Shown piece by piece: positions 15,536 through 24,316 of a DNA stretch of 44,698 nucleotides (the first letter of the stretch is position 1; the number at the start of each line of letters is the position of its first letter). Origin of the DNA: Mycobacterium simulans (GTDB lineage: Bacteria > Actinomycetota > Actinomycetes > Mycobacteriales > Mycobacteriaceae). The DNA is taken from the NCBI RefSeq assembly GCF_900232995.1, contig NZ_OCVX01000005.1:365180-409877 (forward strand), given 5' to 3'. The notes beneath the pieces are model-generated. The model saw only the letters and a list, made by a program, of their open reading frames with translations. It made no database searches and was not told the origin of the DNA. The position numbers and the translations under genes are program-made.

Positions 15536-17233
15536 CTACTCAACTCCGATCAGCAACGCTTCACCCCGATGTCCGGTGTGGTACGTGACCAGCTCGGTGC
15601 CGGGATGATGGTCGTGCACATGCCTTTCCAGGATGCCAGCTATGTCGTCGGCCGGATTTTCTTCCAGACCGGCGCCGACGAGTACCGTCACCAAGTCGCC
15701 CCCCGACGCCAACAGCAGATCCAGCAGACCGATTGCCGCCGCGGGGACATCGTCGGCGACGATCACCACCTCGTCGCCCGCGATGCCCAATCCATCGCCC
15801 GCCTCACAGGTGCCGGCCCAGGTCAACGCCCTTTGCGTGGCGATGCGTACCGATCCGTGCCGGGCGGCGCCGGCGGCGCGGGCCATGGTGTAGCCATCGT
15901 CGACGGCCTGGCGGCCCGGGTCATGCACCGCCAGCGCGGCCAACCCCTGCACCATCGACGCGGTCGGCACGGGCACCACGTCGACACCCCAGCCGATGGC
16001 CGCTGTGCAACCCGCGACCAGCTCCTCGGCGGCCACATACCCGTTGGGCAGCACCATTACTTGCGCGGCGCCGGTGTCTACCACGGCCCGCACCAGCTGG
16101 TGGGCGCTGATATCAGCGCCGGGTGCTGTGCCGGTGTCTGCGGCCTGCGGCCCTCGTCGCAGTACGCTGGCGCCCTCCCCCGAGAACAAGTCGGCCGCAC
16201 CATCGCCATCGACGACGGCCAGCACGGCGCGTTCCCGCGTCCAGCTGCCCGCCGGCAGTCCGGTGGCGCCCGAACTCAGCCCCGAGACCACGATCCGGCT
16301 GAGTCGTCCCGCTACCAGCCCTGCCTCGATGGCGGCACCGGCGTCGTCGGTGTGGACGTGCACCGAGTAGCTATCGGACAAAGCTGCCGCAATCGCCACC
16401 GATTCGCCCAATTGCTCGAGCCGATTTCGCAGCGCGTCCGCAGCCGCGGCATCGCAGCCGGCGAGCAGGTACATCACCTCGAAGTGCGGCACGCGACTTC
16501 GCAACGGAACGTGTGTTGTCGCGTCGTCCGGCTGCGGGCGCGGCGACGGCTCGTACACGGACCGGGCGGGCACGTGTCCGGTGATCGTGACACGCAACGC
16601 GTCCAGCATGACCAGCAGGCCCCGCCCTCCGGCGTCAACCGCACCCGCCTCGGCAAGCACATCGAGCTGCTCGGGGGTCTTCTCCAGCGCGACGACCGCC
16701 GCGTCACCGGCGGCGGTGACCGCCCGCGCCAAATCCTCGCCGCCGTTGGCGCACTGTTCGACGGCACCGGCGGCGGCGCGCAGCACGGTGACGATGGTTC
16801 CGGGGACCTCCTGGCCCCCCATCGAGGCGATGACCAACTCGACGCCACGCCACAGTGCGGCGCCGAGGACGTCAGCGTCGACCGCGGTTAGTACCCCCCC
16901 GCAGTCGGCGGCGGCACTCGCGGTCACGTCGGCGATGCCGCGCAGGATCTGGGACAGGATCACCCCGGAGTTGCCGCGTGCTCCATTCAACGCGCCGGCG
17001 GACAGCGCGGCCGCGACCCGGGCGACGTCCCCGCCGGTCCCCGAACCGCCAGCATCGGCCTCGGCCACCGCGGAACGCATGGTGAACAGCATGTTTGCGC
17101 CGGTGTCGGAATCGGCGACGGGAAACACGTTCAGGCGGTTGATCTCGTCGATGTGGGTAATCAGGTCGCTGACGCTTGCGTGCGCCCAGTCCCGCAGCGC
17201 CGAGGCGTCCAGCAGTCGATCCGAGGTGCCCAA
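15536..17233 (-). CDS. DhaL/Dak2-domain protein, fatty-acid-kinase FakA-like (full length)
   Basis: The 565-residue protein has an N-terminal DhaL (Dak2) ATP-binding domain with NVFPVADSDTGANM (residues ~35-48, the Asp cluster that binds Mg-ATP), a middle domain and a C-terminal DegV-like domain, the layout of FakA. FakA phosphorylates acyl groups bound to FakB; that function is inferred here because no FakB is in view. In M. tuberculosis this protein is annotated as two adjacent genes, Rv2975c (short) and Rv2974c; here the frame is unbroken. The start is TTG 17233, 10 nt after GAGGAGG. The neighbours rpmB (divergent) and recG (downstream) are widely conserved in Actinobacteria. Confidence 0.9.
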   Translation of the reverse strand: MGTSDRLLDASALRDWAHASVSDLITHIDEINRLNVFPVADSDTGANMLFTMRSAVAEADAGGSGTGGDVARVAAALSAGALNGARGNSGVILSQILRGIADVTASAAADCGGVLTAVDADVLGAALWRGVELVIASMGGQEVPGTIVTVLRAAAGAVEQCANGGEDLARAVTAAGDAAVVALEKTPEQLDVLAEAGAVDAGGRGLLVMLDALRVTITGHVPARSVYEPSPRPQPDDATTHVPLRSRVPHFEVMYLLAGCDAAAADALRNRLEQLGESVAIAAALSDSYSVHVHTDDAGAAIEAGLVAGRLSRIVVSGLSSGATGLPAGSWTRERAVLAVVDGDGAADLFSGEGASVLRRGPQAADTGTAPGADISAHQLVRAVVDTGAAQVMVLPNGYVAAEELVAGCTAAIGWGVDVVPVPTASMVQGLAALAVHDPGRQAVDDGYTMARAAGAARHGSVRIATQRALTWAGTCEAGDGLGIAGDEVVIVADDVPAAAIGLLDLLLASGGDLVTVLVGAGLEENPADDIAGILERHVHDHHPGTELVTYHTGHRGEALLIGVE

Positions 17234-17355
17234 CCTGACCCCACCTCCTCTAGCTCCTCTGACCTGGCTCTAGCCGGGCTCCAGCCGGCGCTTGGTCAGT
17301 CCAGAGCCTAGCCAGACGCGCTGACAGCGCTGGCCAGCGCCACCGGTGCATCGTT

Positions 17356-17396
17356 TTGGTGCTTACCGACGACAGCAGCTATCCTGGGCTGTCGTC
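17356..17396 (+). promoter_or_regulatory. rpmB promoter embedded in a 9-bp inverted repeat
   Basis: A possible -35 box TTGGTG (17356-17361) and -10 box TATCCT (17380-17385) are 18 bp apart. GACGACAGC (17368-17376) and GCTGTCGTC (17388-17396) are perfect inverted repeats that enclose the -10 box. The repeat could be an operator, and its right arm would lie at the start of the transcript. Confidence 0.5.
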
Positions 17397-17423
17397 CGGC
17401 AAGAGACTCGAGGAGCTTGAACA

Positions 17424-17618
17424 ATGGCCGCTGTGTGCGATATCTGCGGGAAGGGCCCCGGCTTCGGCAAGTCGGTGTCGCACTCCCACCGCCGCACCAG
17501 CCGCCGGTGGGACCCTAACGTCCAGACCGTGCACGCCGCGGCACGTCCGGGCGGCAACAAGAAGCGCCTCAACGTCTGCACGTCCTGCATCAAGGCCGGC
17601 AAGGTCACCCGCGGCTAG
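17424..17618 (+). CDS. rpmB: 50S ribosomal protein L28
   Basis: The 64-residue L28 protein of the large ribosomal subunit has the two Cys pairs of the zinc-binding (C+) form, CDIC near the N-terminus and CTSC near the C-terminus, and the basic core HSHRRTSRRW. It starts at ATG 17424 after GAGGAG (17410-17415). It is divergent from the DhaL-domain gene, an arrangement common in Actinobacteria. Zinc-containing L28 paralogues in mycobacteria are generally the zinc-replete forms; no Zur box is visible here. Confidence 0.95.
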   Translation: MAAVCDICGKGPGFGKSVSHSHRRTSRRWDPNVQTVHAAARPGGNKKRLNVCTSCIKAGKVTRG

Positions 17619-17644
17619 CTTTAGCTGTACCGCGACACTGCAGC

Positions 17645-17677
17645 TACGTACAAGACACGCCGCTTTGGGTGTACGTA
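17645..17677. terminator. Inverted repeat between convergent rpmB and mmpL
   Basis: TACGTACA (17645-17652) and TGTACGTA (17670-17677) are perfect 8-bp arms around a 17-nt loop that contains GACACGCCGC. Placement 26 nt after the rpmB stop and just before the mmpL stop fits a shared terminator. Confidence 0.5.
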
Positions 17678-17680
17678 ATT

Positions 17681-20542
17681 TCAGTTTCGGCGAACGCTGA
17701 GCGCCACTCTCGAATCGCTCGGCTCCGCTTTCGCCCGCACCACTGGCCTCGTGGGCAGGCCAGCTGGCCACCAAAACCACCGGCCCAACAGCGCAACCAT
17801 GGACGGCACGACGAGGGCACGCACGACGAGGGTGTCCACCAGCAATCCGACCGCGATGGTGGTGCCGACCTGGGCGATGCTGAGCACGCTGCTGCCCAGC
17901 AGCGCCAACATGGTGAGCCCGAAGACGATGCCCGCCGTCGTCACCACGCCCCCGGTGCCGCCAAACGCCCGGATGATGCCCGTTTTGAGACCAGTACGCG
18001 CCCCCGAAAAAGCCTCCTGCTTGATCCGCAGCGCCAGCAGTAGGTTGTAGTCCGAGCCGACGGCGATCAGTGCCATGAACGCGATCGGTGCAACGGCCCA
18101 GTGCAGGTCCTGATGAAGCAGGTACTGCCAGATCAGCACACTGACGCCGAGCGCCGATGCGAAGGACGCGACGACGGTCCCAACCACCACCAGTCCAGCG
18201 ATCGGGCTGCGCAACATCGCCGCGACAATCAGGAAGATCAGGACCAGCCCGGCAGCCACGAGCAATGCGGTGTCGCGGGTGACGGACCGTTGCAGGTCGG
18301 CCGTCGCGGGCCCGACACCGGCCAGATCGACCCCCGTTGGCATCAGGGCGCCCTCTTTCGTTGCTTCCCTGACCGCGACGCGCACCTGCTCGGCCCGTTG
18401 GGCGCCGGCGCTCCCCCACTCCTCATCGTCGCCATAGACCAGCAGATAGGTTGCGTGACCGTCCGCGGAAACCAGGTTGCGCAGAACGGCAAGGTACCGC
18501 GGATCGGACAACGCTCGCTGCGGCATGTAGAAACCCGCCGCGGCGCTGCCTCGGAATTGCGCATCGATCTCGGCGAGATAATCGGTCAGCTGACGCAGCG
18601 CAGGCCCAATCGTTTGGACCAGCCCCTGCAACTCGTGGGTGGCCGAACGTGCTTGCGCCAGTGCGTCATTCATCGACGACACGGCCTGCGGTAGCCCCGC
18701 CATCGCGTGAGAGGCCGTTGCCGACCCGCCGCTGAGCTTCGCGGCGCCGTCACCGAGTTGCGTCGTGGTCCGCATCAGACCGTCAACGGGTTCCAGCAGT
18801 CGCTCGACCGGTGAGCAGAGCGGATTCGCGGCACAGTCCGGGGTTCGCGCAACGAAGTCCCGTAATGGGTCAAGGTAGCTCGAAACCGTTGTGACAGTGC
18901 GTTGTACACCATCCAGACCGGATCGCATGTCGGTCGCGGCCGCGGACATCTCGGCGATTCCCACGCTGCCGCCTTGTAATCCGGAGCCGAGTCGGTGCAC
19001 CGCCGATTGCGTCTGTGCCAACGCGGCGTCCAGTTCCGCAATCCGGCCGAGTCGCTGGGTCAGCGAATCGATCGCTTCGCCCAATTGACGGCCAACCACG
19101 CCGCCCTGATAGCTCAACGTCGCCTCATCGGGAACCCGGCCGTCGGGACGACTCGCGGACTGTACCGTCCGCACACCCGGTATTGCCATGACCTGGCTGG
19201 TGATTCGTTCGATGGCGATCAGTCCCGCTGGATTGCGCAGGTCGTGGTCGGCCTGGATTGTTACGACATCGGGTAGCAACCTATTGGCCGCAAAGTGCCT
19301 GTCGGCGGCGACGTAGCCGCGGCTGGAGTCGGTGTTCGACGGCGTGGCTGCGGGTTCGTTCCAGCCGACCCGCATGTCCGCCAGTGGCAACGCCGCAATT
19401 AGGGTGGTCGCGCCCGCGGTCACCAGAATCGGCCCAGGCCAGCGTGCCACCGTGGCGCCGACGCGACGCCAGGATCGCGCCGTCGTCGACGGTCGCGGTT
19501 CGAGAAATCCACGTCGCACCGAAAGACCCATCAGTGCAGGCGTCAGCGTCAGCGCCGCCGTCATTGTCACGAGAATCGCTATGGCGCAAGGTATCCCGGT
19601 ACTACGGAACATGCCCACCTCGGCGAAGCCCAGGGATGCAAGCGCCACCGACACCGTCAATGCCGATCCGACCACAACCGGCGCTACGGCGCGGTAAGCC
19701 TCGCTCAGCGCCCGGGTCGGCGCCACGCCCCGGCGCCGGCCTTCGTGATAGCGGCCGATGAGAAAGATCCCATAGTCGGTGCCCGCGCCCAGCGTCATGG
19801 CCGCCATGAGCGCCACCGAGAACAGCGACACCTCAACAGCATCGAACTGTCCAAGCGCGGCAACGACGGACCGAGCCACGACCAGGCCGAGACCGACCGA
19901 TGCCAGCGGGATCGCCGCAGCGATTGGTGACCGGTACACCACGAGCAACAAGAACAAAATGAGAACGACTGTGGCAGCAGTGATCCCGAGCATCTGCCGA
20001 TCGATCGCGGCGAATTCGTCCACGATCGTGGCTCCCGGACCCGTGACGTGGACCGCCAGGCCGTCCGGGGGTGACAGTCCGGTGACGGTGTCGCGCAAGG
20101 AGTTTACCGAATCGCGCGCCTGCGACGTGCCGAGCATTCCGGCGAGCCGGACCATCATGGTGACGGCGCACCCGTCGGAACTTTGCGCGCCTGCGGCGGT
20201 CTCGGGTTGTGACCACAGGTCCGTTAGCGAGTACACGTGGCGCCGATCGGCATGCAGCGCGGCCGTCAGCGCGTCGTAGAATTGGCGGTCGCGCGCCGTT
20301 AGCGGGGTGTTTCGTTCCAGCACAAGGTAAACGAAATTGTTGCTCGGCGTCTGAGCAAACAATTGCGCGGCGTGGGTGGCGGCGATCAAGCTCGGCGCGT
20401 CGTGAGGCATGAAAGATCTGGAGTGCGAGTCGACGACCCGCTCCAGTTGCGGCACAACCAAGTTGCCCACGGCTGCCGCTACAACCCAGAGGCCGACGAT
20501 CAGGATCGCGGATCGGCCTTCATGCAACGGTCTGGCGATCAC
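17681..20542 (-). CDS. MmpL family RND transporter
   Basis: The 953-residue protein has the MmpL layout: a first helix (~residues 13-30), a large periplasmic loop, five helices, a basic cytoplasmic stretch, then a second copy with a long alpha-helical periplasmic loop (Gln/Ala-rich, ~residues 450-700) and five more helices. The two functional Asp-Tyr pairs of MmpL proton relays are visible: GTDYG near residue 255 and GSDYN near residue 830. MmpL proteins export lipids or siderophores to the cell envelope; the substrate here is unknown. GTG at 20542 overlaps the upstream small gene by 23 nt and gives a normal N-terminus. The frame runs on to 20638, but that extension is Cys/Arg-rich and unlikely. 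Confidence 0.9.
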   Translation of the reverse strand: MIARPLHEGRSAILIVGLWVVAAAVGNLVVPQLERVVDSHSRSFMPHDAPSLIAATHAAQLFAQTPSNNFVYLVLERNTPLTARDRQFYDALTAALHADRRHVYSLTDLWSQPETAAGAQSSDGCAVTMMVRLAGMLGTSQARDSVNSLRDTVTGLSPPDGLAVHVTGPGATIVDEFAAIDRQMLGITAATVVLILFLLLVVYRSPIAAAIPLASVGLGLVVARSVVAALGQFDAVEVSLFSVALMAAMTLGAGTDYGIFLIGRYHEGRRRGVAPTRALSEAYRAVAPVVVGSALTVSVALASLGFAEVGMFRSTGIPCAIAILVTMTAALTLTPALMGLSVRRGFLEPRPSTTARSWRRVGATVARWPGPILVTAGATTLIAALPLADMRVGWNEPAATPSNTDSSRGYVAADRHFAANRLLPDVVTIQADHDLRNPAGLIAIERITSQVMAIPGVRTVQSASRPDGRVPDEATLSYQGGVVGRQLGEAIDSLTQRLGRIAELDAALAQTQSAVHRLGSGLQGGSVGIAEMSAAATDMRSGLDGVQRTVTTVSSYLDPLRDFVARTPDCAANPLCSPVERLLEPVDGLMRTTTQLGDGAAKLSGGSATASHAMAGLPQAVSSMNDALAQARSATHELQGLVQTIGPALRQLTDYLAEIDAQFRGSAAAGFYMPQRALSDPRYLAVLRNLVSADGHATYLLVYGDDEEWGSAGAQRAEQVRVAVREATKEGALMPTGVDLAGVGPATADLQRSVTRDTALLVAAGLVLIFLIVAAMLRSPIAGLVVVGTVVASFASALGVSVLIWQYLLHQDLHWAVAPIAFMALIAVGSDYNLLLALRIKQEAFSGARTGLKTGIIRAFGGTGGVVTTAGIVFGLTMLALLGSSVLSIAQVGTTIAVGLLVDTLVVRALVVPSMVALLGRWFWWPAGLPTRPVVRAKAEPSDSRVALSVRRN

Positions 20543-20918
20543 TCGTCGATCCGTCGAACAGGTCCATCGCCTGCCGCTCGCCGCGAGACAGCGCCCGCAC
20601 TCGCAGCGATCGTCGGGCCGCAATCTCCAGCAGCGCATGCAGGCCGGGCTGCGCGGTCTCCAAGTCGGCTCTGGCCTGTTCGGCGGTAACGCCCTCGTAG
20701 GCAGCCTGATCCAGCTTCGCGGCCAACATCGTCAGCCAGCGCTGCCGGAGCGAGAGCAATAATCCCTCCTCATCACCGAACAGCCGCGACACCTCGGACG
20801 CTCTGTCTGCCCCGGAAGGCTCGGAAAGCTCTGCCAGCGCTGCCTCTGGGTCGGTCTCGGCGGCTCGGATCAATTGGGCCATAAATGCCATGCGGTCGTG
20901 CAGAAGTGTCCATGTCAT
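20520..20918 (-). CDS. Small helical protein of unknown function, coupled to MmpL
   Basis: The 132-residue protein is soluble and predicted mostly helical, acidic in its first half (ETDPEAALAELSEPSG) and Arg-rich near its end (RRSLRVRALSRGERQ). There is no signal peptide or membrane segment and I do not recognise the family. Its 3' end overlaps the start of the MmpL gene, so the two are translationally coupled and probably act together. There is no Shine-Dalgarno before ATG 20918, but TAACGT at 20926-20931 lies 7 nt upstream, which fits a leaderless mRNA. Confidence 0.72.
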   Translation of the reverse strand: MTWTLLHDRMAFMAQLIRAAETDPEAALAELSEPSGADRASEVSRLFGDEEGLLLSLRQRWLTMLAAKLDQAAYEGVTAEQARADLETAQPGLHALLEIAARRSLRVRALSRGERQAMDLFDGSTSDRQTVA

Positions 20919-20925
20919 GAGTCGA

Positions 20926-20949
20926 ACGTTAGGAAGTCACACCACTTCC
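20926..20949 (-). promoter_or_regulatory. Putative activator site and -10 box of the mmpL operon
   Basis: On the minus strand the -10 box TAACGT (20931 down to 20926) is preceded directly by an 18-bp inverted repeat, GGAAGT-N6-ACTTCC (20932-20949). No recognisable -35 box follows at the normal distance. An inverted repeat at this place is typical of response-regulator-activated promoters. The adjacent divergent NarL-type regulator is the obvious candidate, by inference. Confidence 0.5.
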
Positions 20950-21040
20950 GCGCGTCGTGCCAGGGTTCGGTCTTCGTCTCCTACCACGGGCGGAGGCGGG
21001 TGCCGACCCCAGCAGGATGTGACCGGGCGCCGTGCAGTCC

Positions 21041-21052
21041 TACGATTGAAAA
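21041..21052 (+). promoter_or_regulatory. -10 box for a probable leaderless histidine kinase mRNA
   Basis: TACGAT (21041-21046) is followed by tgaaaa and ATG at 21053. There is no Shine-Dalgarno. The spacing fits transcription starting at the start codon. Confidence 0.5.
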
Positions 21053-22270
21053 ATGTTCGATGCCGCAGCGTGCTACCTGCGGGAACAGCTACGCCGACGG
21101 GGTGAACTGATCCCCGTCGGGATCACGTGGTCGTTTGTGATCATCACCGACATCATGCTGCTACTCGGCGGATTGCTCGCGACACTGCAGCGACCCGCTG
21201 CCGACCTTCCGGTGACCCTGGTTGCGTTCGCGATGACCGTCTCGCCGGCGCTGGTGTTTTATTTCTTCAACATAAAGTTCGGCCCCGTGCTGCTGTGGGC
21301 GACCTGGTCCGCGGCCACCGCGGTGATGCTGTTCGCCACGTCAACGCGCGTTCACGCCGATTTCGCCCCGGCATTGCTGGTGCTGATGGTCGGCGTTGTC
21401 GGGACGTTGACCTCTGGCGTCGGGGGCTTCCTGGCCGCCGTGTCGGCGACCGCGTTGTTGCTCACCGCGGCGGCGCTAGACCGCCTCGACCCGGTGGCGC
21501 TGTACCTGGGTTTCGTCGCGGGCGGCTGGCTGATCGGCTACCTCATGAACACCCAGCGCAGGCTGCTGGCCGAACAAATCCTGGCCCACGAGGCGCTGGC
21601 AGAGCACGCGGCGGCCGACGAGCGCCGGCGCATCGCGCGCGAAGTGCACGACGTCATCGCCCACTCGCTTACCGTCACGCTGCTGCATGTGACCGGAGCC
21701 CGGCGGGTGCTGCAGCAGGATCGCGACGTCGACGACGCCGTGGAGGCGCTCGAACAGGCAGAGCAACTCGGCCGGCAGGCGATGGCCGACATCCGTCGCA
21801 CCGTGGGCCTCCTTGACAGTTCTCCAGCGAAGACCGCGCAATGGGCGCCCGAACCCGGTATCGACGACATCAGTGTCCTCGTCGAGGATTTCGAGCGGGC
21901 CGGCCTGTCCGTCGCACTTCGTCTCCAAGGAAGCACCCAGCACGTCTCGGCAGCGGTCGGCCTGGCGCTGTACCGCATCACCCAGGAATCGCTGGCCAAC
22001 GTCGCCAAACACGCTCCCGATTCCAAATCAACTGTGGTGCTCGATATTTCAACGCGCCTAGCAAGGCTTACCGTCAATAATCGATTACCGGCCGCGGTAG
22101 CCGCCGCCAAATCGCCGGAGGGTCGCGGTCTGCGCGGCATGCGCCAACGGGTCGAGCTCCTCGGCGGAGCCATCGATGTCGGCCCGACACCCGACGGGTG
22201 GTCGGTGTGCGCCGAAATACCGCTGCATGACAGCGACACCGGCTGGCGCCCATGGCGGTGCACGCCATGA
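21053..22270 (+). CDS. NarL-family sensor histidine kinase (HisKA_3)
   Basis: The 405-residue protein has about five N-terminal membrane helices (residues ~20-165) without a large extracellular domain, then a dimerisation domain with the phospho-acceptor H199 in RREVHD-type sequence (REVHDVIAHSLTV). A HATPase domain follows, with N box ESLANVAKHA and G box GRGLRGM. This is the DesK/NarX-like class that senses membrane or envelope state. It is followed by its response regulator with an ATGA overlap and is divergent from the MmpL operon, 134 bp away, suggesting that it controls that transporter. The signal is unknown. Confidence 0.92.
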   Translation: MFDAAACYLREQLRRRGELIPVGITWSFVIITDIMLLLGGLLATLQRPAADLPVTLVAFAMTVSPALVFYFFNIKFGPVLLWATWSAATAVMLFATSTRVHADFAPALLVLMVGVVGTLTSGVGGFLAAVSATALLLTAAALDRLDPVALYLGFVAGGWLIGYLMNTQRRLLAEQILAHEALAEHAAADERRRIAREVHDVIAHSLTVTLLHVTGARRVLQQDRDVDDAVEALEQAEQLGRQAMADIRRTVGLLDSSPAKTAQWAPEPGIDDISVLVEDFERAGLSVALRLQGSTQHVSAAVGLALYRITQESLANVAKHAPDSKSTVVLDISTRLARLTVNNRLPAAVAAAKSPEGRGLRGMRQRVELLGGAIDVGPTPDGWSVCAEIPLHDSDTGWRPWRCTP

Positions 22271-22953
22271 TCCCTGTGACCGACAACGCACCCGAGATCG
22301 CCGTGCTGCTCGTGGACGACCAGGATCTGGTGCGCTCCGGGCTGCGCCGAATCCTGCGCCGCAAGGACGGTTTCAACATCGTCGCCGAATGCGCCGACGG
22401 TGACGAGGTCCCAGCGGCCGTGGCCCGGCACCGACCCGACGTCGTCGTGATGGACCTGCGAATGCGACGCGTCGACGGCATCGAGGCGACGCGGAGATTG
22501 GTTGGGGGGCAGGATGGAGCGCCGCCGGTGCTCGCACTGACCACCTTCAACGAGGACGAGTTATTGTCCGGGGTTCTGCGGGCGGGCGCAGCCGGCTTCG
22601 TGCTCAAGGACTCTTCGGCCGAGGAGCTGATTCGCGCAGTCCGGGCCGTCGCGAGAGGAGACAGCTATCTGGACACGGCGGTCACCTCACGCGTGCTCAG
22701 CACCTACCGCAAGGCAGGCCGAGTTCCTGATGAAAAACCGGGCGGTGACATCGCCGAGCTGACCACCCGAGAGCTCGACGTCCTCACGCTTATCGGAAAA
22801 GGCCTTTCCAACAAAGAGATCGCGGACGAACTCTGTATCTCAGGCGTCACGGTCAAGAGCCATATCGGCCGGATCTTCGGAAAGCTCGACCTGCGTGACC
22901 GCGCCGCGGCGATCGTCTACGCCTACGACAACGGCATCGTCGCACCGCGTTGA
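22267..22953 (+). CDS. NarL/LuxR-family response regulator
   Basis: The 228-residue protein has an N-terminal receiver domain with acidic DD (17-18), phospho-acceptor D63 in VVVMDLRM, the conserved Thr of LALTTF and the Lys of FVLKDS. It ends in a LuxR-type helix-turn-helix (ELTTRELDVLTLIGKG...NKEIADELCISGVTVKSH). ATG at 22267 overlaps the kinase stop (ATGA), so the two are coupled; an in-frame ATG at 22252 is a weaker alternative. It probably binds the inverted repeat upstream of the MmpL operon. It converges with the P450 gene with only 5 bases between the stops. Confidence 0.93.
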   Translation: MIPVTDNAPEIAVLLVDDQDLVRSGLRRILRRKDGFNIVAECADGDEVPAAVARHRPDVVVMDLRMRRVDGIEATRRLVGGQDGAPPVLALTTFNEDELLSGVLRAGAAGFVLKDSSAEELIRAVRAVARGDSYLDTAVTSRVLSTYRKAGRVPDEKPGGDIAELTTRELDVLTLIGKGLSNKEIADELCISGVTVKSHIGRIFGKLDLRDRAAAIVYAYDNGIVAPR

Positions 22954-22958
22954 TCCGG

Positions 22959-24281
22959 TCAAGCTGGCAGCCCGGCTGGCGTGGTCCGTCTGCTGCCGAG
23001 TTGTGCTGGCATATGCGTGAATCCGCGTAGATTGGCCAACCCCCGCCGCTGTGGGGGCGCGGTGAGCCGCAGATCGGGAAAGGACTCGAACAGGGCCCGC
23101 AGCGCGGTGGTTCCTTCGATGCGGGCCAGCGCGGCACCGATGCAGGCATGGATGCCGGACGCGAAGGCCAGATGCTCGCGCGCGTTGGCGCGGGTGATGT
23201 CAAAGCGGCTGGGGTCGGCGAACACGTGTGGGTCGCGATTGGCGCCGCCGAGCAGCAGAACAAGCATGTCGCCGGCGCCGACCCGCTGTCCTGCGATCTC
23301 GACATCGCACTGTGCGGTTCGCGCGGTCATCTGCACTGGGCTGTCGAAACGCAAGATCTCCTCGACGGCAGTCGGCCACAAATTCGGGTCTTCGCGTAGC
23401 TGGGTCAGCTGTTCAGGGTGTTGCAGGAGCACAACGATGCCATTGCCGATCAAGTTGACAGTGGTTTCGAACCCGGCACCGACGAGTAGCGCGGCGTTGG
23501 CGGTGAACTCGCGGTCGGTCAACGTGCCGTCGGCGGCCAGCCGGCTGAACGGGGTGTCGCCAGCCGTCCCGGCGCGCAGCTGATGGAAGCGTTCCCGGAG
23601 ATCGTGATCGGCGTCGCGCAGGCTGTCGATCGCGCGGCGGTAGGTCTTCCAGCCAATCCCCACGTCCAAAAGCGGCGCGCCGCTGTGCCCCCATTCCAGC
23701 ATCCGCGGATGAGTATCGGCGGGGAGGTCGAGGATCTCGCCGATGATCGCGACCGGCAATCGCGAGGCGAAATCAGCGATCAGATCGGGATGTGGTGTGC
23801 GGGCCAGCTTTTCGATGAGGTCCTGGGTTACTTCGGTGACCCGACTGTCGAGTCGGTCGATGGCGCGTGGGGTGAAGCTTTGTGCCACCAATTGCCGATA
23901 GCGGGTGTGATCCGGCGGGTCGACGATGACCATGGCCGGCGGTTCGACCGGGTTGGCCACGCCGGGGTCGGTCCGGCTGATCAGCGCATGCAATGGTCGC
24001 GGAAGGTCCATCGTCGCCGGAGCTGTGACACCAAACTGTTTGTCTCGCAATACTTCTCGACAAATGGCGTGGTCGACACTAACCCAGGTGAACGGTGTGC
24101 GCACCAATGATCCGCGCGCGCGGATTTCCTCCATAAGTGGATACGGATCCCGGCAGAAATCATCCCGCCCCTGACCGACGATCAGCCGGGCCAGCGGATC
24201 ACCCCGTCGCGCTCGGACCTGCATGAACGCCCGCGGCGCGCCGTGCATCGCCAGCCATCGAGCCCACAGTCCGACGCCCAT
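22959..24281 (-). CDS. Cytochrome P450, CYP140-like
   Basis: The 440-residue P450 has the I-helix oxygen-activation motif VGAGFETTVN, the K-helix ExxR in VEEILRFDSP, and the haem ligand C380 in FASGIHACIG. The start MGVGLWARWLAMHGAPRAF and the RRGDPLARLI segment resemble M. tuberculosis CYP140A1 (Rv1880c) as I remember it, so the CYP140 family is the best guess. The substrate is unknown. ATG 24281 follows GGGGAGGGGAGC; the frame is open 60 bases further but without a better start. It is divergent from a TetR regulator with an inverted repeat between them. Confidence 0.92.
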   Translation of the reverse strand: MGVGLWARWLAMHGAPRAFMQVRARRGDPLARLIVGQGRDDFCRDPYPLMEEIRARGSLVRTPFTWVSVDHAICREVLRDKQFGVTAPATMDLPRPLHALISRTDPGVANPVEPPAMVIVDPPDHTRYRQLVAQSFTPRAIDRLDSRVTEVTQDLIEKLARTPHPDLIADFASRLPVAIIGEILDLPADTHPRMLEWGHSGAPLLDVGIGWKTYRRAIDSLRDADHDLRERFHQLRAGTAGDTPFSRLAADGTLTDREFTANAALLVGAGFETTVNLIGNGIVVLLQHPEQLTQLREDPNLWPTAVEEILRFDSPVQMTARTAQCDVEIAGQRVGAGDMLVLLLGGANRDPHVFADPSRFDITRANAREHLAFASGIHACIGAALARIEGTTALRALFESFPDLRLTAPPQRRGLANLRGFTHMPAQLGSRRTTPAGLPA

Positions 24282-24316
24282 ATCAGCTCCCCTCCCCCTA
24301 GAAAGGACCGGATTTG

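Noticed and set aside
17410..18419. Minus-strand frame across rpmB and the mmpL 3' end
   Set aside because: Shadow of rpmB and mmpL in a different phase with no recognisable domain.
20543..20638. Longer MmpL N-terminus
   Set aside because: Cys/Arg-rich sequence unlike any MmpL, in the opposite phase to the small gene that overlaps it.
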